Shown: positions 18,241 through 26,966, counted from the first letter of the stretch. The stretch is DNA of 64,000 nucleotides from Trinickia dinghuensis (GCF_003367175.1 NZ_QRGA01000004.1:121925-185924), one strand, 5' to 3'. Program-made: numbers and translations. Notes: a model not told the origin generated them from the sequence alone.

Positions 18241-20379
18241 TTGGAGAATGCTACAGGGCTCAAGCAGCCCGTCGATATCCTGGTGGTGGACGATCTGCCG
18301 CAGCAGCAGGTGGTGACGCGCACGGTCCTCGAGCAGCTGGGCGAGAACGTGATCATCGTCGGGTCCGGACGAGAAGCGCTGAAAGCCGTTCTCGAGCGAA
18401 GCTTCGCGGTCATTTTGCTCGACGTGAACATGCCGGGCATGGATGGCCTCGAAACGGCGTCGCTACTGCGCAACTATAAGAAAACGGCGACCACGCCCAT
18501 CATTTTCGTGACGGCCTATGTCGACGAAGCGGAGATGAAGCGCGGCTATTCGCTGGGCGCCGTCGACTACATTTCCTCGCCGGTCATTCCCGAAATCCTG
18601 CGCTCGAAGGTGAAGGCGTTCGTCGAGATGCATCGCATGCACGAGGCGCTGCTCTCGCGGGCGGAGGAACGCGAGGCCTTTGCCCGTGCCGAGGAAGCCC
18701 GGGCCGCCGCGGAGCGTGCCCGGCAGCGAGCGGATTTTCTCGCCGCCGCGAGCCAGGTCCTCACGCGCTCGCTCGAAATCGACACGACGCTGGAGCGCAT
18801 CGTCGAACTGGTCGCGGGCGAGTTCGCCGAGTTGGCGTTCGTGGCGGTCAGGCGGGTGGGCGAGTCGGGAAGCGAAATCGTCGCCCGGTCGGCGATGCGA
18901 GGCCCGCTCCCGGCGCCCGATTTCGCCGGATTTCGGCAGAACACGTTGGCGGTTTCCTTCCCCGACGCCAGCGATTATCTGAACCGGCTGCTCGACGACG
19001 GCACCCTCGATCACGCGCCGGGCGCAACGCATGTTCTGGAAACGATGGGAGCGGCCCATCGCTTCTCCGGCATCCGGCGTGTCAGCATATTTCCGTTGGT
19101 GACCGGCAGCCTGAGCGGCGCCGTGGTGCTTTGCACGACCGGTGCGGATGCGGCGACACCCGAACACAACACGCTGCTCAAGGAGTTCATGAGCCGCGCC
19201 GAGATCGCCGTCGAAAACGCACTGCTGTTCTCGGCGATCCGCGACGGCGACCGCAGGAAGAACGAGTTTCTCGCCATGCTGGCGCACGAGCTGCGCAACC
19301 CGCTCGCGCCCATTGCGAATGCGGCCGCCGTCATGCGCAGCGCGAAAGCGGACGACACGAAGGTGCTACGCTGGGCCAGCGAGATTGTCGGGACGCAGGT
19401 CGAGCACATGGTGCGCATCGTCGAGGATCTGCTCGATGCCTCGCGTATCGCAAGGGGAACGGTGACCTTGCGCAAAGCGCCGGTGCCGTTGTCGGTGATC
19501 GTCGGCCGAGCGGTCGAGACGAGCCGCCCGCACTTCATTCGCCGCGCGCAGACCTTGACCTGCGACGAGGGTGCGCCGGATGCGGTCGTCGAGGGCGATG
19601 TCGTCCGTCTTGCTCAAGTCGTGTCGAACCTGCTGAACAATGCATCGAAATTCACGCCCGACGGCGGGCATATCCGGCTCTCCACGCGCTTGGAAGAGGG
19701 ATCCGCATCGATTACCGTCGCCGACGACGGGCAGGGCATCGACGAGCGCTTCGTGCCCCATGTCTTCGATCTGTTCGCGCAGGCCGATACCTCGCTGCAC
19801 CGCTCGCTGGGCGGGCTCGGCATCGGCCTGACGCTCGTGCGGCATCTCACCGAACTGCACGGCGGATCGGTCAAATGCCGGAGCGACGGCGTCGGCCGAG
19901 GGGCGGAATTCGTGGTCCGTCTGCCCGCGACCGCGGGTTTGCAGAAGCTTCCGGCGCTTGCTCCGGTCGTGCATCTGAACCGGAAGGTGGCGACGCGCAC
20001 ACTCGTGGTCGACGATCTCGTGGCCTCGGCGGAAAGTCTCGACGCGCTCTTGACCCTGCATGGCTTCAGCGTCAAATGCGCCGCGGATGGACAATCCGCG
20101 CTGCGGATTGCCGGCGAGATGCTGCCGGACATCGTCGTGCTCGATATTGGATTGCCGGATATGAGCGGATACGACCTCGCCCGGCGTCTTCGGCGCGAAG
20201 GGCCGTGCGAGAGCGCGCTGATCATCGCCTTGAGCGGTTACGGGCAGGAGGAATACGTGCGCCATGCGGCCGATGCGGGCATCGACCACTACCTCGTCAA
20301 GCCCGCCGACGTCGAAACGCTCCTGGATCTGATGTCCGCGCATGAGGCGGCAAAGATTGGGAAGCGCGCGGAGCAATAG
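18241..20379 (+). CDS. Hybrid histidine kinase: receiver-GAF-kinase-receiver
   Basis: This 712-residue cytoplasmic kinase has an N-terminal receiver with Asp61 (ILLDVNMPGMDG) and a charged linker helix. A GAF-like domain at about 165-320 is followed by a kinase core with His349 in MLAHELRNPL. The ATPase domain has the ADDGQGI and GGLGIGL boxes, and a C-terminal receiver has Asp635. The start is TTG at 18241. The GGAG site at 18231-18234 shares its first base with the stop codon of the upstream kinase and sits six bases from TTG, so the two genes are translationally coupled. An N-terminal receiver suggests it accepts phosphate from another kinase, plausibly the neighbour. No HPt protein or DNA-binding output regulator is encoded nearby. 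Confidence 0.92.
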   Translation: MENATGLKQPVDILVVDDLPQQQVVTRTVLEQLGENVIIVGSGREALKAVLERSFAVILLDVNMPGMDGLETASLLRNYKKTATTPIIFVTAYVDEAEMKRGYSLGAVDYISSPVIPEILRSKVKAFVEMHRMHEALLSRAEEREAFARAEEARAAAERARQRADFLAAASQVLTRSLEIDTTLERIVELVAGEFAELAFVAVRRVGESGSEIVARSAMRGPLPAPDFAGFRQNTLAVSFPDASDYLNRLLDDGTLDHAPGATHVLETMGAAHRFSGIRRVSIFPLVTGSLSGAVVLCTTGADAATPEHNTLLKEFMSRAEIAVENALLFSAIRDGDRRKNEFLAMLAHELRNPLAPIANAAAVMRSAKADDTKVLRWASEIVGTQVEHMVRIVEDLLDASRIARGTVTLRKAPVPLSVIVGRAVETSRPHFIRRAQTLTCDEGAPDAVVEGDVVRLAQVVSNLLNNASKFTPDGGHIRLSTRLEEGSASITVADDGQGIDERFVPHVFDLFAQADTSLHRSLGGLGIGLTLVRHLTELHGGSVKCRSDGVGRGAEFVVRLPATAGLQKLPALAPVVHLNRKVATRTLVVDDLVASAESLDALLTLHGFSVKCAADGQSALRIAGEMLPDIVVLDIGLPDMSGYDLARRLRREGPCESALIIALSGYGQEEYVRHAADAGIDHYLVKPADVETLLDLMSAHEAAKIGKRAEQ

Positions 20380-20497
20380 CCGTAGGTGTCGTGGCCCGAG
20401 GCTACCGGTCTGTTATGTTTAGGTTGCCGTATTCGCGCCGATGGAGAATCCAAGAGTGGAAAGACACCAAAGAGATCGAAAAGACCAGGAGAGGGGC

Positions 20498-21190
20498 ATG
20501 AGGTCCTATTTCGCACTGTGTGCGGGAGCCGCCGCTGTCACGTTCGCACTTGTGTCGCAGGGCGTGGCTGCGGCGGATGCGGACTCCGTGCCGCCATCGT
20601 CGCTGGGTGCGACGATCGCCACGCAAGGGACCGCGAAAGGCATTCCCGCATGTGCGAGCTGTCATGGCGCGCACGGCGAGGGACAGCCGGCCTCCGGTTT
20701 TCCGAGGCTCGCCGGTCTCGGTGAAGCGTATTTCACGGCTCAACTGGCGGCGTTCGCGGACGGGAGCCGGCCAAGTCCCGTCATGCAGCCGTTCGCCAAA
20801 ATGATGTCCTCCGGCGAAAGGGCCGCGGTGGCCGAGTACTTCAGCAGCCTGCCGCCGCCGGACGGCATTCGCAACAGCGATACGGCCGATCCCCTCACGT
20901 CCGACCTCGGTGCCTGGCTTGCGACACGCGGCCGATGGCAGCAGGGTCTGCCCGCGTGCGTGCAGTGTCACGGTTCTGGCGGGGCGGGTGTCGGCAGCGT
21001 GTTTCCGCCGCTTGCGGGGCAGCCTGCGTCCTATATCGAGGCGCAGCTTCACGCATGGAAAGACGGCAAGCGCGCGCCGGGGCCGATGGCGCTGATGCCG
21101 ACCGTGGCCGGCAAGCTCTCCGACGCCGACATCGACGCCGTCGCAGCGTACTACGCTGAGCAAGCGCCGGCATCGAATGCGTCGAAGTAA
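20498..21190 (+). CDS. tsdB: Periplasmic diheme cytochrome c, TsdB-like
   Basis: The 230-residue protein has a Sec signal peptide (cleavage near residue 25) and two class I cytochrome c domains. The heme-binding motifs are C52-ASC-H and C154-VQC-H. It would carry electrons in the periplasm. Directly after it lies a TsdA-like gene, and TsdB is the known diheme electron acceptor of thiosulfate dehydrogenase, usually encoded next to tsdA. That context gives the name; the sequence alone only supports a diheme c4-like cytochrome. I chose ATG 20498 with an AGGAGAGGGG site, not the upstream in-frame start at 20441, because it begins the signal peptide. Confidence 0.72.
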   Translation: MRSYFALCAGAAAVTFALVSQGVAAADADSVPPSSLGATIATQGTAKGIPACASCHGAHGEGQPASGFPRLAGLGEAYFTAQLAAFADGSRPSPVMQPFAKMMSSGERAAVAEYFSSLPPPDGIRNSDTADPLTSDLGAWLATRGRWQQGLPACVQCHGSGGAGVGSVFPPLAGQPASYIEAQLHAWKDGKRAPGPMALMPTVAGKLSDADIDAVAAYYAEQAPASNASK

Positions 21191-21203
21191 GAGGGGAGAA
21201 GAG

Positions 21204-22127
21204 ATGAGAAGAACATGCGGAAGCCGGGCCGTGTTCGTCGCGCTGATCGCGGGCGTGACGTGCGCATCGAATATCGTGTGGGCAGCGGACTCCGCCGCCG
21301 CGAGCGACGCCTCGGCAGCGCGGCGTTTCGAACCGCCGCCCGAGACCGCAATGCCGAGCGGAGACTTCGGCAAGTCGGTGAAGCTGGGCGAGCAGATCTT
21401 CATGCACACCCGCCAGTTCGCGGGCAAGTACGTCGGCAACTCGCTCAACTGCGCGAGTTGTCATCTGGATGCCGGACGCAAGGCGGATTCGAGCCCGCTC
21501 TGGGCGGCCTATATCTCATACCCCGCCTATCGCAGCAAGAACGGCCACGTGAATACGTTTGCCGAGCGGATGCAAGGCTGCTTTCGCTTCAGCATGAACG
21601 GCAAGGCGCCGCCGTTGGGCGACCCGGTGCTGGTTGCGTTGGAGGCCTACTCGTACTGGCTCGCGAAAGGCGCGCCGTTGGGCGAGAAGCTCGCGGGCCA
21701 AGGGTATCCGAAACTCGCGCCGCCCGCGCGGAAGGCCGATTACCGGCGTGGCGAGCAGGTGTACGCGCAGCACTGCGCGCTGTGCCATGGCGCGGACGGA
21801 CAAGGGCAGAGCAGCGAGGGGAAAACGGTCTTCCCTCCGCTCTGGGGCGATCGATCGTTCAACTGGGGTGCCGGCATGCATGAAGTCCAGAATGCCGCCG
21901 GGTTCGTCAAGGCGAACATGCCGCTGGGTCTGGGCGGTACGCTCACCGATCAGCAAGCGTGGGACGTGGCGCTGTTCATGGATAGTCACGAGCGTCCGCA
22001 GGATCCCCGCTTCACAGGTTCGGTCCAGGAAACGCGGAAGAAGTATCACGACTCGCCGAATTCGATGTACGGCCAGACCGTGAACGGACACGTGCTCGGT
22101 AGCGCGAACAACCCGGGCAGCGAGTAG
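21204..22127 (+). CDS. tsdA: Diheme cytochrome c, probable thiosulfate dehydrogenase
   Basis: TsdA oxidises two thiosulfates to tetrathionate, or works in reverse, in the periplasm. The 307-residue protein has a signal peptide ending near residue 27, an N-terminal domain with heme motif C83-ASC-H after KYVGNSLN, and a C-terminal domain with C191-ALC-H. Cys126 in GCFRFSMNG is a good candidate for the unusual Cys axial ligand of heme 1 known in this family. Met239 in NMPLG may ligate heme 2. It starts 13 bases after tsdB with a strong GAGGGGAG site. The assignment rests on recalled family motifs, so a SoxA-like or other diheme role is not fully excluded. Confidence 0.75.
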   Translation: MRRTCGSRAVFVALIAGVTCASNIVWAADSAAASDASAARRFEPPPETAMPSGDFGKSVKLGEQIFMHTRQFAGKYVGNSLNCASCHLDAGRKADSSPLWAAYISYPAYRSKNGHVNTFAERMQGCFRFSMNGKAPPLGDPVLVALEAYSYWLAKGAPLGEKLAGQGYPKLAPPARKADYRRGEQVYAQHCALCHGADGQGQSSEGKTVFPPLWGDRSFNWGAGMHEVQNAAGFVKANMPLGLGGTLTDQQAWDVALFMDSHERPQDPRFTGSVQETRKKYHDSPNSMYGQTVNGHVLGSANNPGSE

Positions 22128-22159
22128 TCGCGGTCAGCCGCGGCTGCGATCGCCCCGAA

Positions 22160-22185
22160 ACAGCTTGCGCTCGCGCGCAAGCTGT
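22160..22185 (+). terminator. Strong hairpin after tsdA
   Basis: An 11-bp perfect stem with a four-base loop (ACAGCTTGCGC / GCGCAAGCTGT) starts 32 bases after the tsdA stop. There is no T run behind it, so it may be a weak terminator or a message-stabilising hairpin. A TATAAT at 22189-22194 follows directly. Confidence 0.4.
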
Positions 22186-22299
22186 GCGTATAATTCGAGG
22201 CTCTGCTGTTCTAGTTTTCGCGTGAAGTCGTATATTGCGCGATTCGGTCGGTAGGCGGTTGTGAAGTGCTTTCGAAGGGCAGTGACTGAAAGAAAAAAC

Positions 22300-22328
22300 T
22301 TCACAAATGCTAATCGACGAGTTAGAAT
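22300..22328 (+). promoter_or_regulatory. Candidate promoter of the tRNA-Glu/tRNA-Asp locus
   Basis: TTCACA (22300-22305) and TAGAAT (22323-22328) each match the sigma-70 consensus at five of six positions and are 17 bp apart. The expected start is about 50 bases upstream of the first tRNA-Glu. The second tRNA pair has no equally good promoter of its own. Confidence 0.55.
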
Positions 22329-22384
22329 AGCGTTCTTCGCTGTTGACGGAAGTTGAGCGGCGAAAGCGGTAGTGAAAAGATTTT

Positions 22385-22460
22385 GTCCCCTTCGTCTAGA
22401 GGCCTAGGACATCACCCTTTCACGGTGAGTACAGGGGTTCGAATCCCCTAGGGGACGCCA
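22385..22460 (+). tRNA. tRNA-Glu (anticodon TTC), copy 1
   Basis: A 76-base cloverleaf includes the encoded CCA end. The acceptor stem is GTCCCCT paired with AGGGGAC. The anticodon stem is TCACC/GGTGA with the loop CTTTCAC, giving anticodon TTC. The T arm contains GGTTCGAATCC. It is followed 79 bases later by tRNA-Asp on the same transcript. Confidence 0.97.
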
Positions 22461-22539
22461 AACATCGGCGGTGCTTCGGAATCGAAGCGTCGCGGCCTGC
22501 GAAACGAGACTGACGTTCGCGGGTATGATGGGCAATCAA

Positions 22540-22616
22540 GGAGTGGTAGTTCAGTCGGTTAGAATACCGGCCTGTCACGCCGGGGGTCGCGGGTTCGAGT
22601 CCCGTCCACTCCGCCA
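22540..22616 (+). tRNA. tRNA-Asp (anticodon GTC), copy 1
   Basis: A 77-base cloverleaf with encoded CCA. The acceptor stem is GGAGTGG/CCACTCC and the anticodon stem is CCGGC/GCCGG with the loop CTGTCAC, giving GTC. A terminator follows after four bases. Confidence 0.97.
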
Positions 22617-22620
22617 GACA

Positions 22621-22655
22621 AAGCCCGTTCAGGTATCGCTTGAGCGGGCTTTTTC
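22621..22655 (+). terminator. Rho-independent terminator after the first tRNA pair
   Basis: AAGCCCGTTCA pairs with TGAGCGGGCTT (one G-U wobble) and is followed by TTTTTC. It lies just behind tRNA-Asp copy 1, so transcription from the promoter at 22300 may partly stop before the second pair. Confidence 0.8.
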
Positions 22656-22697
22656 AATAAAAGTGTAAGCAGTAAAGTAGGTTGAGCAGTACCTGTT

Positions 22698-22773
22698 GTC
22701 CCCTTCGTCTAGAGGCCTAGGACATCACCCTTTCACGGTGAGTACAGGGGTTCGAATCCCCTAGGGGACGCCA
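22698..22773 (+). tRNA. tRNA-Glu (anticodon TTC), copy 2
   Basis: The sequence is identical to the copy at 22385 over all 76 bases, including CCA. It belongs to the second unit of a tandem duplication with a 313-bp period. Confidence 0.97.
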
Positions 22774-22851
22774 AACATCGGCGGTGCTTCGGAATTGAAG
22801 CGCCGCGGCTTGCGGAAACAAACTGACGTCCGCGAGCGAAGATGCAAGATT

Positions 22852-22928
22852 GGAGTGGTAGTTCAGTTGGTTAGAATACCGGCCTGTCACGCCGGGGGTC
22901 GCGGGTTCGAGTCCCGTCCACTCCGCCA
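22852..22928 (+). tRNA. tRNA-Asp (anticodon GTC), copy 2
   Basis: A 77-base tRNA-Asp with encoded CCA. It differs from copy 1 only in the D loop (GTTGG against GTCGG). It ends the duplicated locus and is followed by a strong terminator. Confidence 0.97.
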
Positions 22929-22934
22929 AATAAG

Positions 22935-22969
22935 AAGCCCGTTCGAATAAGATTCGAACGGGCTTTTTT
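22935..22969 (+). terminator. Rho-independent terminator after the second tRNA pair
   Basis: AAGCCCGTTCGAAT pairs perfectly with ATTCGAACGGGCTT around an AAG loop and runs into TTTTTTC. This is a strong, unambiguous terminator for the tRNA locus. Confidence 0.9.
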
Positions 22970-23119
22970 CTCGCACGTTCCATACACGTTCCACACGCAA
23001 GAAATACCGGTGCACCGCGTCAGCATGGCCCAAGTCTTCGTACGAGACCGGACAATCCGCCATTGCAAGACGCCCGAGGCTGCCGTACTGTGATCACGGT
23101 TTCCTTCGTTCCGGCTACG

Positions 23120-23599
23120 ATGTTCGATCCGACCGACGCGCCATTGCAATACGCGCCCTCGCCGTTTCAGCTGCGCGAGGCGTCGATGAGCGATTTCGCT
23201 TTCGCCGAAGCGCTTACGCGTACCAACATGGGCCGCTATTACGAGCGGCATCGATTGGCTTGGCGAGCCGATCTCTTTTTCGCGAGCTATCAGGAATCGG
23301 AGAACTTCATCCTCGAGGTCGACAACGAGCCGATCGGCTTGCTGCGGCTCACCGAGGAGGGCGATTCGCTGCATATCCGCGATGTCCAAATCGCAGCCGA
23401 CCATCGCGGTCAAGGGGCGGGGACGTTCCTGCTCGAGATGTCGCTTCAATGGGCGCGCGAGCGCGGGCTGCGCGAACTGCAATTGCGCGTGTTCGTCGAT
23501 AATCCTGCCGCGCGCTTGTACCTGCGGATGGGTTATCGAGTGGCGGGGCCGCGGCTCGCCCAACTGGGCGCCATCCGCCATATGACGCGGCGCGTTTGA
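23120..23599 (+). CDS. GNAT-family N-acetyltransferase
   Basis: This cytoplasmic protein of about 159 residues has the GNAT fold. The acetyl-CoA-binding loop is visible in VQIAADHRGQGAGTFLLE (Q/R-x-x-G-x-G/A pattern), followed by a typical C-terminal half with NPAARLYLRMGYRV. The acetyl acceptor is unknown. The start is uncertain: ATG 23120 is used here because it begins close to the domain, but the frame is open from 23063. It stands alone between the tRNA locus and a convergent AraC-type gene. Confidence 0.8.
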   Translation: MFDPTDAPLQYAPSPFQLREASMSDFAFAEALTRTNMGRYYERHRLAWRADLFFASYQESENFILEVDNEPIGLLRLTEEGDSLHIRDVQIAADHRGQGAGTFLLEMSLQWARERGLRELQLRVFVDNPAARLYLRMGYRVAGPRLAQLGAIRHMTRRV

Positions 23600-23690
23600 A
23601 TTCGACCGAGTGACCGACTAACCCGCTGACTCGCCGGCTCACGCCGCCGTCGGGTGCTGAGCGATCCGGTGGTGCGTGCGCAGGCGTCGA

Positions 23691-24662
23691 TCACGTGTCT
23701 TCGGATGCGTCCAGCGTGCCGTCGAAATCGTCGTCGTCCGCCGCCGAGCCGCGCTCGGGCGCCTGTTCGCCGTCGCGCATCATGAAGGCGCGCGGGCTTT
23801 CGCCGAACGCGCGCCGGAACATCGCCGAAAACGCGCTCTGACTCTGGTAGCCGAGTTCATGCGCGATCTGCGAGAGCGCGCGGCCTCGGTTCAGCAGCGG
23901 AATCGCGCGAGCCAGCACGGCTTGCTGCCGCCATTGCGAAAAGCTCATGCCGAGTTCTTGGCGAAACAGCCGCGCGATCGTGCGTGTACTCGCGCCGACG
24001 CTGGCAGCCCAGTATTCGAGCGGGTCGGTGTTGCCGGGATCGGCCAGCAGCGCTTCACACAGCGCGCGCAGACGCTTCTCGGTCGGCATCGGCACCGACA
24101 GCGGCAGCGGTTCCGAACGCGTGATCTCATCGAGCGCGAGCGTGCCGAGCAGGCGCTCGCGGCCCGCGTCCAAGCCCTCGGCGCCGAGCGCGGCGATGAC
24201 TTCGCGCAACAACCCCGATACGTCGACGACACGGCACGCATCGAGCCCCGCCGGGATGACGGACTCATCGATATAGAGCGTGCGCAGATACGCTTGCTCG
24301 ACGATGACGACCTCATGCGGCACGCGCGGCGGCACCCAGATCGCCCGCGAGGGCGGGACCATCCACGTGCTGTCCTCGATAGCGAGACGCATGACGCCGC
24401 GCGAGGCGTAGGCGAGCTGTGCCCACGCATGCATATGCATCGCGATGCGTTCGCCGGCCGGCATCGGGCGGGCGCGCACGCGGATCGGATGCGCGGGCGT
24501 GGGCGCGACCGACGGCGGGATGTCGAGCAAGTGCACGCGGGCGGTCGCCGGTGCAGCGGTTTCGTTCGTGCTCAAGGCGAAGAGCCGTTGGTGAAATGAA
24601 AGCCTATGCGCATGGGAAGCGACTGTGACGAGTATTGTATGTGCGCCGGTCCTATTCGACAT
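23691..24662 (-). CDS. AraC-family transcriptional regulator with cupin domain
   Basis: This 323-residue regulator has an N-terminal cupin-like sensing domain (about 55-170; MHMHAWAQLAYASRGVM carries the His pair) and a C-terminal double helix-turn-helix of AraC type (about 215-300; VGASTRTIARLFRQELGMSF and ALSQIAHELGYQSQSAFSAM). A short acidic tail (ADDDDFDGTLD) ends the protein. The domain order matches the NimR-like subgroup of AraC regulators. Its target is not evident: the gene converges with the GNAT gene, and its upstream side faces a gamma-glutamylcyclotransferase-like gene 147 bases away, which is a candidate. The exact start is uncertain because the first 40 residues are poorly conserved-looking. 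Confidence 0.86.
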   Translation of the reverse strand: MSNRTGAHTILVTVASHAHRLSFHQRLFALSTNETAAPATARVHLLDIPPSVAPTPAHPIRVRARPMPAGERIAMHMHAWAQLAYASRGVMRLAIEDSTWMVPPSRAIWVPPRVPHEVVIVEQAYLRTLYIDESVIPAGLDACRVVDVSGLLREVIAALGAEGLDAGRERLLGTLALDEITRSEPLPLSVPMPTEKRLRALCEALLADPGNTDPLEYWAASVGASTRTIARLFRQELGMSFSQWRQQAVLARAIPLLNRGRALSQIAHELGYQSQSAFSAMFRRAFGESPRAFMMRDGEQAPERGSAADDDDFDGTLDASEDT

Positions 24663-24809
24663 GCATAATGCGCTAGCCGAGACTGAGCGGGGCTACGTCA
24701 ACCACCGCAACATGGTCGGCGCCGAACGTTCGCCGGCGAAGTCCCCAAGCATCGAACCGAGTCATGCTGCCGGCGGCGTACAAACCCACACAACAAAGGA
24801 CGAGGGCAA

Positions 24810-25241
24810 ATGCGATACGTATTCGTGTACGGCACGCTGCGAGCAGGTGAAATCAACGATATCGGGCTGGCTGCCGCGCGCCATGGCGTCAAGGCGCCGC
24901 GGCTGGTCGGCCGGGCAGCGGTCGTCGGGCGGTTGTACGACTTGGGGGATTATCCGGGGCTCGTGCGCGACGAGGCGGCGGGACCGGTGCGGGGCGATGT
25001 CTATGAGATCGACGAGGCGCTGGTGCCCGTGCTCGACGACATCGAAGGCGTGGAGCCGGGCGTCGACACGCTGTTCAAATCGCGTGAGATCACGGTTGCC
25101 GTGGCGGGCCGCGAACTCCCGTGCTTCTTCTATCCTGTGGACGAGGTGTCGGCAGGCGGGCGCGCGCGCATCGAGGCCGGCGATTGGATCAGTTATCGCC
25201 TCGCGCGCGACTCGGTCGGTGCGCTGAAATACGGCCGCTGA
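24810..25241 (+). CDS. Gamma-glutamylcyclotransferase-like (AIG2) family protein
   Basis: This 143-residue protein opens with the family hallmark YVFVYGTLRAGE, the YGTLR substrate loop. It continues with GRAAVVGRLYDLGDYPGLV and a catalytic-position Glu in DDIEGVEPG. Such enzymes cyclise gamma-glutamyl amino compounds or related amides; in bacteria the substrate is usually unknown. A GAGGG ribosome site precedes the ATG. It converges with aceB, and terminators for both directions lie between them. Confidence 0.82.
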   Translation: MRYVFVYGTLRAGEINDIGLAAARHGVKAPRLVGRAAVVGRLYDLGDYPGLVRDEAAGPVRGDVYEIDEALVPVLDDIEGVEPGVDTLFKSREITVAVAGRELPCFFYPVDEVSAGGRARIEAGDWISYRLARDSVGALKYGR

Positions 25242-25282
25242 GCGATCCCCAAGCGACGCCCGAAGACTCCCGAAGACGAAAA

Positions 25283-25323
25283 CGAAAATGCCGTGCCGCG
25301 TGCGATTTGCACATCGGCACGGC
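25283..25323 (-). terminator. Terminator of aceB (minus strand)
   Basis: GCCGTGCCG (25290-25298) pairs with CGGCACGGC (25315-25323). Read on the minus strand the hairpin is followed by ATTTTCGTTTTCG, a T-rich tail. It lies about 50 bases past the aceB stop. Confidence 0.65.
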
Positions 25324-25330
25324 AGCGCAA

Positions 25331-25365
25331 GCGGCGGTCAGGCTCCATGCCCAGCCGCCGTTTTT
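25331..25365 (+). terminator. Terminator of the AIG2-family gene (plus strand)
   Basis: CGGCGG-TCA-GGC pairs with GCC-CA-GCCGCCG around TCCAT and runs directly into TTTTT. It ends transcripts arriving from 25241 just before the aceB coding end. Confidence 0.75.
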
Positions 25366-25373
25366 CCATCTGC

Positions 25374-26966
25374 TTAGACTTCCTCGTACAGCGGCAGCGT
25401 CAGGAACTCGGTGAACGTTTCCGACGTCGACATCTGCTCGAAGATCGAGCCGGCGCGATCGTACGATGCGGTCTCGCCGCCAACCGATTCCTTGATCTTC
25501 GGCAGCTCTTCGGCGATCAGCGCGCGCACGAGATCCGCCGTCACCTTGCGGCCGTCCTCGAGCTTGCCCTTCGGCGAGCGCAGCCACTGCCACACTTGCG
25601 AGCGTGAAATCTCGGCCGTCGCGGCGTCTTCCATCAGATTGTGGATCGGCACGCAGCCGTTGCCGGCGAGCCACGATCCGAGGTAGTGGATGCCGACGTT
25701 GATGTTGTTGCGCAGGCCGGCTTCGGTGATCGGCGCTTCGGGGCGGAAGTCGAGCAGGTCCTTCGCCGTGACTTGCACGTCTTCGCGCTGCTTGGCGATT
25801 TGATTCGGCGCGTCGCCGAGCACGGCGACGAACTCCTCCATCGCGAGCGGCACGAGACCCGGGTGAGCCACCCAGCCGCCGTCGTAGCCGTCGGTCGCAT
25901 CGCGCTTCTTGTCCGAACGCACGCCGCCCATCGCTTTCTCGTTCGCGGCCGCATCGCTCTTGATCGGAATCAGCGCGCTCATGCCACCGATGGCCGGTGC
26001 ATTGCGCTTATGACATGTCTTGAGCAAGTGCAGCGCGTAAGCCCGCATGAACGGAACGGTCATCGTGATCTGCGAGCGGTCGGCCAGGCAGAAGTCCTTG
26101 TCGTTCTTGAACTTCTTGATCGCCGAGAAGATGTAGTCCCAACGGCCGGCGTTCAGGCCCGCGCTGTGTTCGCGCAATTCGTACAGGATTTCATCCATCT
26201 CGAACGCCGCAAGAATCGTCTCGATCAGCACCGTCGCGCGAATCGTCCCGCGCGGCAGGCCGACGGCCTCTTGCGCCGCCAGGAAGATGTCGTTCCACAG
26301 GCGGGCTTCGAGGTGGCTCTCCATCTTCGGCAGATAGAAGTAGGGGCCGCTGCCGCGCGCGATCAACTCCTTCGCGTTGTGGAACAGGAACAGCGCGAAA
26401 TCGAAGATGCCGCCCGAGACGCGCTGGCCGTCCACGGTCACGTGCTTTTCCTCGAGGTGCCAGCCGCGGGGGCGCACCACGAGCGTCGCGGTCTTCTCGT
26501 TCAGTTTGTACGTCTTGCCGTTCTGCTCGAGCGAGATCGTCCGGCGCACGGCGTCCTTCAGGTTCAACTGGCCCGTGATCTGGTTGAACCAGTTGGGCGT
26601 GTTCGAATCCTCGAAGTCGGTCATGTACGAGTCCGCGCCCGAGTTCAGCGCGTTGATGATCATCTTGCGCTCGACGGGGCCCGTGATTTCGACGCGGCGG
26701 CATTCGAGGTCTTTCGGCAGCGGCGCGATCTTCCAATCGCCTTCGCGCACGGCCTTCGTCTGCGCGAGGAAATCGGGGCGCTCGCCGGCGTCGAGCCGCC
26801 GCGTGCGCTCGGCACGTGCTTGCAGCAGCTCGCGGCGGCGCGCTTCGAACGTACGGTGCAGGTCGGCGACGAGTTTCAACGCCTCGGGCGTGAGGATCGT
26901 CTCGAAGCCCGGCTCGATTTCACCGGTGATTTGCATACCTTGGGGCAACGACAGCGTGTTCGCCAT
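25374..26966 (-). CDS. aceB: Malate synthase A
   Basis: Malate synthase condenses glyoxylate with acetyl-CoA to malate, the second step of the glyoxylate shunt. The 530-residue length fits the A isoform (about 530, against about 720 for GlcB). Visible family segments include [47 protein letters not shown] and [19 protein letters not shown]. The ATG at 26966 is preceded by AAAGGAGACTTTCC, an excellent ribosome site. A longer frame from 26990 would place that site inside the gene. The partner enzyme gene aceA lies at 29686 on the same strand, about 2.7 kb away. Confidence 0.97.
   Translation of the reverse strand: MANTLSLPQGMQITGEIEPGFETILTPEALKLVADLHRTFEARRRELLQARAERTRRLDAGERPDFLAQTKAVREGDWKIAPLPKDLECRRVEITGPVERKMIINALNSGADSYMTDFEDSNTPNWFNQITGQLNLKDAVRRTISLEQNGKTYKLNEKTATLVVRPRGWHLEEKHVTVDGQRVSGGIFDFALFLFHNAKELIARGSGPYFYLPKMESHLEARLWNDIFLAAQEAVGLPRGTIRATVLIETILAAFEMDEILYELREHSAGLNAGRWDYIFSAIKKFKNDKDFCLADRSQITMTVPFMRAYALHLLKTCHKRNAPAIGGMSALIPIKSDAAANEKAMGGVRSDKKRDATDGYDGGWVAHPGLVPLAMEEFVAVLGDAPNQIAKQREDVQVTAKDLLDFRPEAPITEAGLRNNINVGIHYLGSWLAGNGCVPIHNLMEDAATAEISRSQVWQWLRSPKGKLEDGRKVTADLVRALIAEELPKIKESVGGETASYDRAGSIFEQMSTSETFTEFLTLPLYEEV

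Larger units (their letters stand above)
22385..22928 (+). repeat. Tandem duplication of a tRNA-Glu/tRNA-Asp unit
   Basis: Two units with a period of 312-313 bp each carry tRNA-Glu, a related 78-79 bp spacer beginning AACATCGGCGGTGCTTCGG, and tRNA-Asp. The spacers have drifted at several positions while the tRNAs stay almost identical. This indicates an older duplication under selection on the tRNAs. Confidence 0.9.

Noticed and set aside
22385..22928. tRNA duplication as an integration (att) scar of a genomic island
   Set aside because: No integrase or phage gene is nearby, the repeats are complete tRNAs with terminators, and the next genes are ordinary chromosomal ones. A simple tandem duplication explains it.
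22471..22983. Short open frames across the tRNA locus
   Set aside because: They read through tRNA genes and terminators and have no ribosome sites.
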